A program made the translations under genes and the position numbers. The notes beneath the pieces were generated by a model that saw only the letters and a program-made list of their open reading frames with translations, did not search any database and was not told the DNA's origin. A stretch of 6,211 nt of DNA. It comes from Planctomycetaceae bacterium. GTDB taxonomy: Bacteria; Planctomycetota; Planctomycetia; Pirellulales; Pirellulaceae. Position 1 is the stretch's first letter. Every line of letters starts with the position of its first letter. Shown here one piece after another: positions 1 to 5,969 of this stretch. The DNA lies in the NCBI GenBank assembly GCA_002702965.1, contig PADE01000102.1, forward strand, positions 21,214-27,424, read 5' to 3'.

Positions 1-139
1 GGCGCCGTCAACAAGGGTGTGCTGCAACCGCGATGGTTAGTCGCGGGCGGGTGCTGATCCGGTGACGGTTTACAGAACGCGCGTTTCACGGTCCATTGCG
101 GATCTCGGCGGGTGTCGACTGTTGGATGGGGGAAGTGGG
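1..139. other. Left-edge region with no recognisable gene
   Basis: No frame gives a recognisable protein. One plus-strand frame is open from the window edge to a TGA at 55-57 and could be the last 18 codons of an upstream gene. Another plus frame runs to a TGA at 63-65. One minus-strand frame is also open to the edge. None has features that favour it, so I make no coding call. The stretch from about 66 onward probably holds upstream regulatory sequence for the permease. Confidence 0.4.
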
Positions 140-145
140 GATAAT
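140..145 (+). promoter_or_regulatory. Possible -10 element for the permease gene
   Basis: GATAAT differs from the sigma-70 -10 consensus at one base and lies in an otherwise GC-rich stretch. Transcription from it would begin near 151-153, exactly where the dyad at 153-169 starts, so the mRNA would begin with a stem-loop. No convincing -35 hexamer lies 16-18 bp upstream (TTGGAT at 122-127 is only 12 bp away), so the call is weak. Confidence 0.22.
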
Positions 146-152
146 TGATGGG

Positions 153-169
153 TGGCCAATTGTTGGCCA
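153..169. promoter_or_regulatory. Perfect 7-3-7 inverted repeat upstream of the permease
   Basis: TGGCCAA (153-159) and TTGGCCA (163-169) are perfect inverted copies separated by TTG. As DNA this is a good candidate operator. As RNA it would form a 7-bp stem with a 3-base loop, ending about 42 bases before the preferred GTG start. It also falls inside the first codons of the longer possible reading frame from GTG 152, which argues that this part is untranslated leader. Confidence 0.45.
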
Positions 170-198
170 TCGAATCGTCACTCTGCCCAACCTATCTC

Positions 199-204
199 AA
201 GGAA
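199..204 (+). promoter_or_regulatory. Ribosome binding site fixing the permease start
   Basis: AAGGAA lies 7 bases before the GTG at 212. The upstream in-frame GTG at 152 and the downstream ATG at 257 have no comparable site at proper spacing, so this site favours 212 as the start. Confidence 0.55.
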
Positions 205-211
205 CCAAATT

Positions 212-1663
212 GTGCAGACTACCGACCAGCGCGGATCCCAAAGTGACCAGCAGGTTATGGCGGCCTTTCAATACAAGCAAGAACTACGGCGGACGATCCG
301 CTTGTTTGGGTCGTTTGCGGTTGCCTTTTCTTTCATTTCGATCACGACCGGGATTTTCGTGAATTACTCGGATGTTCTCCAGAAGTCGGGGCCGGCCGGG
401 TTCTGGACCTGGCCGATTGTGACGGTGGGCCAGTTGTTGGTAGCCCTCGTCTTTGCGGAACTTGCTGGGCGGATGCCGCTCACTGGATATTCCTATCAGT
501 GGGTCACGCGTCTGGCAGGCCCCGGATGGGGATGGTTTACCGGCTGGGTGGCAATTTGTTTCCTGATTATTGTGGTCCCGTCTGTCGATCACGGTTTGGC
601 TGAAGTCATCGGCCATATGGGAGGCTTTGAGAGGACTTCACCTTGGCTGACGTTTGTCGTCTGCGTCACCATGGTGATCCAGGCGCTGATCCATGTTTCG
701 GGAGTTCGCCTAGCCAACCTCATCAACTCGGTGGCGGTATTTACCGAGGTCGTCGGGATGGTTGGGTTGGTGATTGTGTTTGCCGCGTTGACGATCCACA
801 ATCAACCGTCGTTGGAAGTTCTCTTTGAACGGGGTCCTGAGCCGCCCGCGCCCTACTGGCCGGCTTTCGTGATGGCCTGTCTGATGGGTGCCTACACGTT
901 GGTTGGTTTTGAATCGGCCGCTAATCTGTCCGAAGAAACTGTCGACGCTGCGCGGACAGTTCCCAAGGCGGTGATCGGGTCAGTCGTCGTCAGTGGCGTT
1001 GTAGGGACATTGTTCCTGGTGTTGACGGCGTTGGGGATAGAGGACCTGGAGGCGGTGATGGGATCCACCTATCCGCTTCCCGCGATTATTGAAGGCAGCC
1101 TGGGGGCAACCGTTGCAACCGCGTTCTTTGTCTTGGTGGGGATCTCGATCTTTGCCTGTGGATTGGTCATCATGGCGTCGGGTTCACGCCTGATTTATGC
1201 GATGGCGCGGGACCGCGTTTTCGTGGCCAATCGCCTGTTCAAACAGGTCTCCCCACGGACTTCAGCTCCCGTACCGGCAGTCTTGCTGATGATGGTTCTG
1301 GGAATCGCGGCCGAACTTTTTTCGGACTCGCTGCGGCAATTGGTGCTGGCGGCCGCAGTCCTGCCCGCCGTGATCTATCTGGTCACGGTCTGCGCCTATG
1401 TTCTGCGCCGTCAAACGATGTCCGTTCGTTTCGGGACATTTTCACTCGGTCGTTGGGGTACACCGGTCGCCGTTGCCGCCATCTGCTGGTTGCTGGCCAT
1501 TATCGCGATCCTCACCGTACCGTCAGACTTTCATCGCGCCGCATTGATTTCGTTGGCGCTTTGTCTGGCCGGACCAGTGCTATACTTCGTTTGGATTCGC
1601 CCGCGCATTCTCGACGGGCGGGCCGGAGCAGGGGCCGCCCAGCAACGGGAGGACTCGACTTGA
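212..1663 (+). CDS. APC-superfamily amino-acid permease
   Basis: A predicted inner-membrane transporter of 483 residues that would import amino acids or related amines by proton or cation symport, or by exchange. It is very hydrophobic, with about 12 membrane segments, and its length is normal for the family. Family marks are the broken first helix around residues 33-50 (ITTGIF at 44-49), the loop EFAELAGRMP-like stretch ending at 89, the helix 6 region GFESAANLSEET (232-243) with the A-x-x-VPKAV continuation, and SGSRLIYAMARD (323-334) in helix 8. The GFE-SEET pattern resembles the amino acid/choline transporter branch (GABA, choline and polyamine permeases), but the substrate cannot be read from sequence. 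I chose GTG 212 because AAGGAA lies 7 bases upstream; a start at GTG 152 would add 20 hydrophilic residues encoded across a dyad. The stop overlaps the start of a very short ORF. The next gene converges 63 bp away. Confidence 0.88.
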   Translation: MQTTDQRGSQSDQQVMAAFQYKQELRRTIRLFGSFAVAFSFISITTGIFVNYSDVLQKSGPAGFWTWPIVTVGQLLVALVFAELAGRMPLTGYSYQWVTRLAGPGWGWFTGWVAICFLIIVVPSVDHGLAEVIGHMGGFERTSPWLTFVVCVTMVIQALIHVSGVRLANLINSVAVFTEVVGMVGLVIVFAALTIHNQPSLEVLFERGPEPPAPYWPAFVMACLMGAYTLVGFESAANLSEETVDAARTVPKAVIGSVVVSGVVGTLFLVLTALGIEDLEAVMGSTYPLPAIIEGSLGATVATAFFVLVGISIFACGLVIMASGSRLIYAMARDRVFVANRLFKQVSPRTSAPVPAVLLMMVLGIAAELFSDSLRQLVLAAAVLPAVIYLVTVCAYVLRRQTMSVRFGTFSLGRWGTPVAVAAICWLLAIIAILTVPSDFHRAALISLALCLAGPVLYFVWIRPRILDGRAGAGAAQQREDST

Positions 1664-1722
1664 GCGCCCAGCAGACGATGGGACTGCGCGCTCGCTACCT
1701 GGAGCCGGCATGGCGGCGGTGA
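1660..1722 (+). CDS. 20-codon ORF overlapping the permease stop, possibly a truncated gene head
   Basis: A TTG at 1660 overlaps the permease TGA by four bases (TTGA), the classic arrangement for translational coupling. A strong ribosome binding site, GGGAGGA at 1647-1653, lies 6 bases upstream. The frame stops after only 20 residues. The motif GLRARYLEP resembles the extreme N-terminus of some amidohydrolases of the chlorohydrolase/SsnA type, which often begin with an L-R-A-R-(Y/W)-x-x-P pattern. This is recall from family knowledge and rests on very few residues. The ORF may be a remnant of a deleted downstream gene, a real tiny peptide, or chance. The minus-strand gene ends only 4 bp beyond it. 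Confidence 0.28.
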   Translation: MSAQQTMGLRARYLEPAWRR

Positions 1723-1726
1723 CCGA

Positions 1727-2665
1727 TCAAGGCCCGATTGGGACTGCGGCTTGCTGTTCCCACTCTAGCAACGCGCATGCTGCCATCTCAATGTTTGGCA
1801 GTTGATCAGTTGCGAGATCAGATAGCAGCGGGAGCAACGGTCCCATCTGTGCGATGCCGCAGAGTTCGACAGCCCGGTGTAGTACACGCACCGGGTTGAT
1901 CGAGTTCCGCAAGTCTTCCAGTGGACGGAACGTGTTTTGGATTGCGGCTGCGGTCTGGTAGTGGCCGGCTCGGAGCGCGCGCAACAACTCCATCGACCGC
2001 CCCGGGGCAATGCAAACGCAACCAGAGGTAAACCCGGCTAGTTGGAAGTCCCGACAGTGGATTAGGGCGGGTTGCTCACCGATGCCACTGATGACCCGGG
2101 CGGCATCGACATGGTCGACAAGCGCTCGCAGATAATCATCGTCGGCCGGATCATCCCGTACGATCGCGTACTTGATTCCGACGAGCAAATCGTCTTCCAT
2201 CAAGCGGCGGACATCAGGAACGTCGATGTACCCTTCGTGCTTGATGTAAAGCAGCGCGGGTCGTTGAGATTTTTCCACGAACCGCCGCACCGCCACGGCG
2301 ACACCGGTTGAAGTGGTCACGTCGCGCTGCGGGAGAACCATCGCGGTCGGAAACGGGAAATCGAGCAGGATGGAAGCCTGTTCCATCATCATTCCGTACG
2401 CTGGGCCAACCGAAGGAATCATCAGCGTGTTTTCACCAGCCGTAGCCGTCAGTAGTTCGAGCAATTCGGCGTACTCACCTAGCGCCACGTGGTAGAGAAT
2501 GGCGTTCCCCCCGTAGAGAAGTGTCGTCACGCCTCCCGATTCGAGGTGTCGTATCTGCTTTTCGTTTTCAGTGCGGCTGAGTGTCTCATCCGGATTTCGA
2601 GCCAGTGGAGGAACGGCAATGACCGAGGAAGAGAGGGTGTCGGCGGTGATCGAGTTGGTTTGCAT
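1727..2665 (-). CDS. Divergent dihydrodipicolinate synthase (DapA) family protein
   Basis: A 312-residue protein with the (beta/alpha)8-barrel pattern of the DapA/N-acetylneuraminate lyase superfamily, whose members use a lysine Schiff base for aldol-type chemistry on 2-oxo acids. Visible marks are the N-terminal VIAVPPL strand (15-21), GGVTTLLYGGNA (44-55), MIPSVGPAY (82-90), the LLYIKHEGY strand (138-146) with a tyrosine at 140, and GIKYA (163-167) with K165 in the Schiff-base position. The usual G-T-T-G-E substrate loop is replaced by YGGNA, and no arginine follows the tyrosine at the place seen in true DapA, so lysine biosynthesis is unlikely. The reaction is unknown. ATG 2665 is the first start and gives a normal family length, but no good ribosome binding site precedes it. 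It stands alone on the minus strand, 195 bp from its upstream neighbour, and converges with the permease. A 6-2-6 dyad lies about 63 bp upstream. Confidence 0.82.
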   Translation of the reverse strand: MQTNSITADTLSSSVIAVPPLARNPDETLSRTENEKQIRHLESGGVTTLLYGGNAILYHVALGEYAELLELLTATAGENTLMIPSVGPAYGMMMEQASILLDFPFPTAMVLPQRDVTTSTGVAVAVRRFVEKSQRPALLYIKHEGYIDVPDVRRLMEDDLLVGIKYAIVRDDPADDDYLRALVDHVDAARVISGIGEQPALIHCRDFQLAGFTSGCVCIAPGRSMELLRALRAGHYQTAAAIQNTFRPLEDLRNSINPVRVLHRAVELCGIAQMGPLLPLLSDLATDQLPNIEMAACALLEWEQQAAVPIGP

Positions 2666-2727
2666 GGTATTTCACAGTGTGGCGTGGAGCGTACGAGTCA
2701 CAACTACCTACTTAAACCAAACGCTCT

Positions 2728-2741
2728 CCAATTGGAATTGG
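2728..2741. promoter_or_regulatory. Inverted repeat upstream of the DapA-like gene
   Basis: CCAATT (2728-2733) and AATTGG (2736-2741) form a perfect 6-2-6 dyad, 63-76 bp before the DapA-like start codon, in the range expected for an operator near a promoter. It lies in a locally AT-rich stretch; a TTTAAG on the minus strand just downstream could serve as a poor -10. The rest of the 195-bp gap (2666-2860) holds no convincing gene. This is a candidate only. Confidence 0.28.
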
Positions 2742-2860
2742 TGCACAACAAAAATCCGCAGAGCGGGATCCGATGAACGTGAACCGATCGTCCCGGTGGG
2801 AAGTAGACGGGTATTCCTCGCGCCGGTTTCCTGATCCATCTTGAGCGCCGATCTTGGCGA

Positions 2861-4117
2861 TCAACGTGACTCGGTTTCGTGAAAGAACAGGCTTTCAACC
2901 AGCCGCCAGCCAGCCAGCAAAAGCGCCATCAGGCCGAGAGAGATCACGAGCAACAAGGGAATAATCCAATCGAGTTCTTCAAAATAGGGGGCGGTCGCCG
3001 CCCAAACCCAACGCCAGCTGACTAGCAAGATGGTGGCAGATAAGCACAGATAGGGTCCGAAAGCGATCTCACGGTCACGGGTGAATAGCCACTGTCCAAT
3101 CGAGATCACAGCGGCTGCAGCGGGAGCCAGAAAGAACACCAGCAGTGCGGTTTGCCAGCCGAGAAATGCGCCGATCATTGACATCAGGGTGACATCACCG
3201 AAGCCCATCGCCTCTTTTCCGAGAACGACGCCAGCGATGACACGAACAGACCAGACCAGGCTGCCACCGAAGGCAAGGCCAATCAGCGCGCTCATGAAGT
3301 TTGGCCAATTTGGGCCGCACATATGCCAGGCCAATGAAATGCCGACCAGCCCGGTCAGTAGTAGTCCCGACGCAACGCGATAACGGCCGCGTCGGAGCAT
3401 ACTTGCGATCAAGAAGATCCACGCGCGTTTCCACCCCTGGCGCAGAGTCCATGTCTTGGGTGCCAGAGCAAAGCACCAGCAGGCGAAGATGAGTAATCCC
3501 AGCAGCAGCCCAAGTGAACCGTTGAGCCAAGAACTCCAGCTGTTGGGTGTTGTGGTGAGTAGCGCGACGACACGGTTGCTGTCGGGGAGAGGGGCGACCG
3601 GCAGCGTTGACTCTCCTACGATCGCCGCAAACAGAAGCGCCAGCAACGTACCGGGCACGGTAATCGCGTCCGGAATAGTCTTCTCGTCAAAATCGATGAA
3701 CGTTGCGACCGTCATCAAACAGAGCAACAGCGCGTGCGCCAAGAACTGTCCGTGTAATCCGAGTTCGGAACGACCGATCCAGGGACCCACGGGCGCCAAG
3801 CCGTCCGATAGGACTTCCCACCAGTACAATCCTGCCAGACCGAGACCTGTCAGAATTTCGATACAAAACGGTCTCACCCAGTACGCCGTCCCGTGAAGAT
3901 CACTCTCCCGGCGCAATCTCAACCAACCCGCGATGGGGATATAATCTGCCCAACGGCGAATCGGAGCGTCAGCGTGTGGCGCTGACCAGGGACCGATTGC
4001 CCGCGGGATCCAGGCGAGGCGATAGATTCCGCGATTGATCTGGCCCCCCAGGAAAATGCCTACCAGGAGCAGCGCGGTCAATCGCCAAATCGGGGCGGTA
4101 TCCAGAATCCAGTTCAC
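2861..4117 (-). CDS. Enlarged type IV prepilin peptidase (A24 family aspartic protease)
   Basis: A polytopic inner-membrane protease of 418 residues that would cleave the leader from type IV pilins or type II secretion pseudopilins. Both catalytic motifs are intact: IDFDEKTIPD (141-150), with D142 as first catalytic aspartate, and GKEAMGFGDVTL (300-311), with D308 as second. The late motif IAFGPYL (351-357) also fits. The N-terminus FLGGQINRGIYRL is typical, and DYIPIAGWLRLR (58-69) matches the loop where PilD has its zinc cysteines, but here these cysteines are absent. The catalytic aspartates are 166 residues apart, against 64 in TcpJ of Vibrio cholerae, because of an insertion of about 100 residues with extra hydrophobic segments (about 197-219 and 248-264). 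I prefer GTG 4117, with GAGG 7 bases upstream, over TTG 4156, which has no binding site. No pilin or secretion gene is in the window. Confidence 0.87.
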   Translation of the reverse strand: MNWILDTAPIWRLTALLLVGIFLGGQINRGIYRLAWIPRAIGPWSAPHADAPIRRWADYIPIAGWLRLRRESDLHGTAYWVRPFCIEILTGLGLAGLYWWEVLSDGLAPVGPWIGRSELGLHGQFLAHALLLCLMTVATFIDFDEKTIPDAITVPGTLLALLFAAIVGESTLPVAPLPDSNRVVALLTTTPNSWSSWLNGSLGLLLGLLIFACWCFALAPKTWTLRQGWKRAWIFLIASMLRRGRYRVASGLLLTGLVGISLAWHMCGPNWPNFMSALIGLAFGGSLVWSVRVIAGVVLGKEAMGFGDVTLMSMIGAFLGWQTALLVFFLAPAAAAVISIGQWLFTRDREIAFGPYLCLSATILLVSWRWVWAATAPYFEELDWIIPLLLVISLGLMALLLAGWRLVESLFFHETESR

Positions 4118-4124
4118 GGTACTG

Positions 4125-4128
4125 CCTC
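4125..4128 (-). promoter_or_regulatory. Ribosome binding site fixing the prepilin peptidase start
   Basis: Read on the minus strand, GAGG lies 7 bases before GTG 4117. The alternative TTG at 4156 has no purine-rich site before it. The shorter protein also begins close to the first membrane segment, as is usual for this family. Confidence 0.45.
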
Positions 4129-4206
4129 GCGGTAGTTCTCCGGAGTGCTCACGCAAATAGGGACAATCCAGGCTGTCGCTTGCTAAGAACCGGTGAGGAA
4201 AAATCG

Positions 4207-4221
4207 CGAAATGTCATTTCG
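4207..4221. promoter_or_regulatory. 7-1-7 dyad upstream of the prepilin peptidase
   Basis: CGAAATG (4207-4213) and CATTTCG (4215-4221) are perfect inverted copies around a single T, about 90 bp upstream of the GTG start at 4117. The compact symmetry suits a dimeric regulator better than an RNA hairpin. The surrounding 297-bp gap between aroK and this gene (4118-4414) holds no recognised protein; a 50-codon minus-strand ORF at 4241-4393 is treated as a finding only. Confidence 0.3.
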
Positions 4222-4414
4222 TCGAGATCACGGCCGGCATTCAGAGCATAGCGAAAACAAGCGCGGAAACGAACACCAAGCCGCGGGACATCATCACCGC
4301 TCGACGTTTGTCTCGGTCTGGCGAGTTCTCGTGAACAGGGTGGCTACTCGAAAGTCCCAGGAGGCGCTCTCTCCAAATCCAGTTGGCGCGCATTGGGGAT
4401 TAGTTCCCTAGGAT

Positions 4415-4945
4415 CTAGCGCAGAGTTTCGATGTTCTTCAGCCGCTCGATGATCTGGTCGGCAATCGCGTCGGCCGTTTTCTCATCGGTCGCTACGGTAT
4501 GATCCGCGCATTGCTGGTAGAAGGGTGCGCGTTGTTCGAGCAACTCTCGGATTTCGTCGACCCCGCCACCGGGCGTCAGTTTTGGGCGCCGCTGCTTCGT
4601 GTTGGGATCTTGTGAGAGACGTGATCGGATTGTTTCGACCTCAGCGGTTAACCAAAACACGGGACTCGTTTGTGTGAGCGTGTGTCGGTTTTCAGGCCGC
4701 AAGATGACACCGCCACCCAACGCCAGAATCCATTCATCTCGCTTGATGAGATCGGTTAGGACGGTCGTTTCCAGGTCTCGGAACGCACTCTCCCCACGCT
4801 CCGAAAAAATATTCTTGATCGAGCTTCCGGCGAGCGTCTCGAGTGCTGCGTCGGCATCAACCCAGGGCATTTTCGTCTTTTCCGAAAGTCGTTCTGCGAC
4901 GGTCGATTTCCCCGTTCCTCGATAACCGATGAGGACAACATTCAT
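4415..4945 (-). CDS. aroK: Shikimate kinase
   Basis: Cytoplasmic enzyme that phosphorylates shikimate to shikimate 3-phosphate with ATP, the fifth step of the pathway to chorismate and the aromatic amino acids. The 176-residue product has the normal length and every expected motif: Walker A GYRGTGKST (7-15), the DAD shikimate/magnesium site (30-32), FSERGESAFRDLE (47-59) with the shikimate-binding arginine R57, ALGGGVIL (75-82), the lid RRPKL (119-123) and the adenine-side R-x-P-F-Y motif (139-143). ATG 4945 places the Walker A at the usual distance from the N-terminus; a TTG at 4999 would add 18 residues encoded across a 14-bp tandem duplication whose unit is not a multiple of three, so I reject it. 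No strong ribosome binding site precedes the ATG. It stands alone, divergent from larB, with a 297-bp gap before the next gene. aroK and aroL are not separable from this sequence. Confidence 0.95.
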   Translation of the reverse strand: MNVVLIGYRGTGKSTVAERLSEKTKMPWVDADAALETLAGSSIKNIFSERGESAFRDLETTVLTDLIKRDEWILALGGGVILRPENRHTLTQTSPVFWLTAEVETIRSRLSQDPNTKQRRPKLTPGGGVDEIRELLEQRAPFYQQCADHTVATDEKTADAIADQIIERLKNIETLR

Positions 4946-4975
4946 TACGGTACCCGTGCTTGACCCTAGGTCGCG

Positions 4976-5003
4976 CGGCGTCCAAAAGACGGCGTCCAAA
5001 AGG
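4976..5003. repeat. Tandem duplication of a 14-bp unit
   Basis: CGGCGTCCAAAAGA (4976-4989) is followed directly by CGGCGTCCAAAAGG (4990-5003), differing only at the last base. The repeat lies 31-58 bp before the aroK start and in the region upstream of larB. The second copy runs into the AAGGAGG site at 5000-5006. Two adjacent identical sites could bind a regulator, or the repeat may be a replication-slippage product. Confidence 0.75.
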
Positions 5004-5014
5004 AGGGGTAGTTT

Positions 5015-5146
5015 GTGACCCGATCCGATGTGGTCTTGGACCGCTGGTCGCCCCGTACGGCGCGATCACGTGCTCGCGTTAATGGTACGCTGAACAGTCG
5101 CCTGTTTTCGACCATGGGTGGAAAATCGACAAGTGGCCTGATCTGA
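5015..5146 (+). CDS. Possible 43-codon small ORF upstream of larB
   Basis: GTG 5015 is preceded at 8 bases by AAGGAGG (5000-5006), the best ribosome binding site in the window. The frame runs 43 codons to a TGA at 5144-5146, 53 bases before the larB ATG. The product would be basic, rich in arginine and serine, with no membrane segment and no recognised domain. It could be a leader peptide controlling larB, a small gene, or a chance frame whose binding site was made by the neighbouring repeat. It has no support beyond the translation signal and placement. Confidence 0.28.
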   Translation: MTRSDVVLDRWSPRTARSRARVNGTLNSRLFSTMGGKSTSGLI

Positions 5147-5187
5147 GGAATTTGGATCGCAACTCGCTGCCGTGGGGAAAACGCGTT

Positions 5188-5191
5188 AGGA
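5188..5191 (+). promoter_or_regulatory. Ribosome binding site deciding the larB start
   Basis: AGGA lies 8 bases before ATG 5200. It abuts the in-frame ATG at 5191, too close to serve it. The in-frame TTG at 5152 has GAGGAA only one base upstream, also too close. ATG 5200 is therefore preferred. Confidence 0.45.
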
Positions 5192-5199
5192 TGGGGCCC

Positions 5200-5961
5200 A
5201 TGCAAACCGATGAACTTCAACCGGCTGGAGAACCGGAGTCGCCCGTAGAATCCTCCGTGGAAGATCTCGTTTCTCGTTTGGCGGGACACGTCACACAGCG
5301 GTCCTTTCCAGTGACGCTCGACTTGGATCGCGCGGCTCGTTGCGGATTTCCCGAGGCGGTTTTTGGGGAAGGTAAGCCATTTGAGGTGATTCGCGAGATT
5401 GTCGATCGATTGTTGCAGGCAGAGCAGGCGGTGCTCGTTACACGCATCGATGCCGGGCAAGCGGTAGGGTTGCAAAAGGCTTTCCCCCGCGGCCACTACA
5501 ACGAGCTTGCGAACACCTTTCGGATTGCCGTTGCCGCGGGGCGAGGGACCGCCACTACCGGGAAGGTGGCTGTCATTACGGCCGGAACCACGGACCGCCC
5601 TGTTGCCGAGGAGACCCGCGAGACCTTGCAATGGATGGGGGTTGAAACGACGTTGATTCAAGACGTTGGCGTTGCTGGTCCGCACCGCCTTCCGCAGCGT
5701 TTGGACGAGATGCGCGGATCGGACGCGATAGTTGTCGTGGCCGGCTTAGAAGGCGCATTGCCGAGCGTGGTGGGAGGTTACGTTGATTGCCCGGTCATCG
5801 GGGTTCCAACAAGTGTCGGTTATGGCGCCAGTTTCGGTGGAGTGGCCGCCCTGCTGGCAATGCTCAACAGTTGCGCTGCCAACGTTACGGTTGTCAATAT
5901 CGACGCCGGATTCAAGGCGGGTTATGTAGCCGGGCTGATCGCGTCCCGCAGCCATCGGTGA
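5200..5961 (+). CDS. larB: Nickel-pincer cofactor biosynthesis protein LarB (carboxylase/hydrolase)
   Basis: LarB carboxylates the pyridine ring of nicotinic acid adenine dinucleotide and hydrolyses the phosphoanhydride, releasing AMP and giving pyridinium-3,5-dicarboxylate mononucleotide. This is the first step to the nickel-pincer nucleotide of lactate racemase and related LarA enzymes. The 253-residue product has normal length. The N-terminal part has the family signature DLDRAARCGFPEAVFGEGK (41-59). The C-terminal half is the PurE-like domain: AGTTDRPVAEE (128-138), DVGVAGPHR (155-163), AGLEGALPSVVGG (181-193), PTSVGYG (203-209), SFGG (211-214) and MLNSCA (221-226), with C225 matching the cysteine shown in Lactobacillus LarB to form the pyridine adduct. 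ATG 5200 is chosen for its AGGA site. The nnrD start lies 8 bp after the stop. larC, larE and larA are not in the window, so whether the pathway is complete cannot be seen. Confidence 0.94.
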   Translation: MQTDELQPAGEPESPVESSVEDLVSRLAGHVTQRSFPVTLDLDRAARCGFPEAVFGEGKPFEVIREIVDRLLQAEQAVLVTRIDAGQAVGLQKAFPRGHYNELANTFRIAVAAGRGTATTGKVAVITAGTTDRPVAEETRETLQWMGVETTLIQDVGVAGPHRLPQRLDEMRGSDAIVVVAGLEGALPSVVGGYVDCPVIGVPTSVGYGASFGGVAALLAMLNSCAANVTVVNIDAGFKAGYVAGLIASRSHR

Positions 5962-5969
5962 GATCGATC

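Noticed and set aside
1..57. Open plus-strand frame from the left edge to TGA at 55-57, possible tail of an upstream gene
   Set aside because: Only 18 codons, no recognisable motif, and another plus frame and one minus frame are equally open.
1723..1741. Stem CCGATC/GATTGG with 7-base loop between the convergent permease and DapA-like genes
   Set aside because: Six pairs including a G-U, no T-tract on either strand, and overlap with the DapA-like stop codon; not a credible terminator.
2704..2898. 64-codon minus-strand frame across the end of the prepilin peptidase
   Set aside because: Overlaps the 3' end of a confident gene in another frame, has no recognised motif and a composition typical of an out-of-frame reading.
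3303..3316. GGCC-AATTTG-GGCC dyad
   Set aside because: Only 4-bp arms and located inside the prepilin peptidase coding region; expected by chance.
4394..4410. Small hairpin (GGGA/TCCC core) just after the aroK stop as a terminator
   Set aside because: Short imperfect stem and no following T-run on the minus strand.
4193..4411. 72-codon plus-strand frame in the aroK/prepilin peptidase gap
   Set aside because: GTG start without a clear ribosome binding site, His/Arg-rich low-information composition, no domain, and it lies opposite the flanking gene direction.
4966..5685. 239-codon minus-strand frame opposite larB
   Set aside because: Antisense to larB, whose conserved motifs are unmistakable; the product shows no family features.
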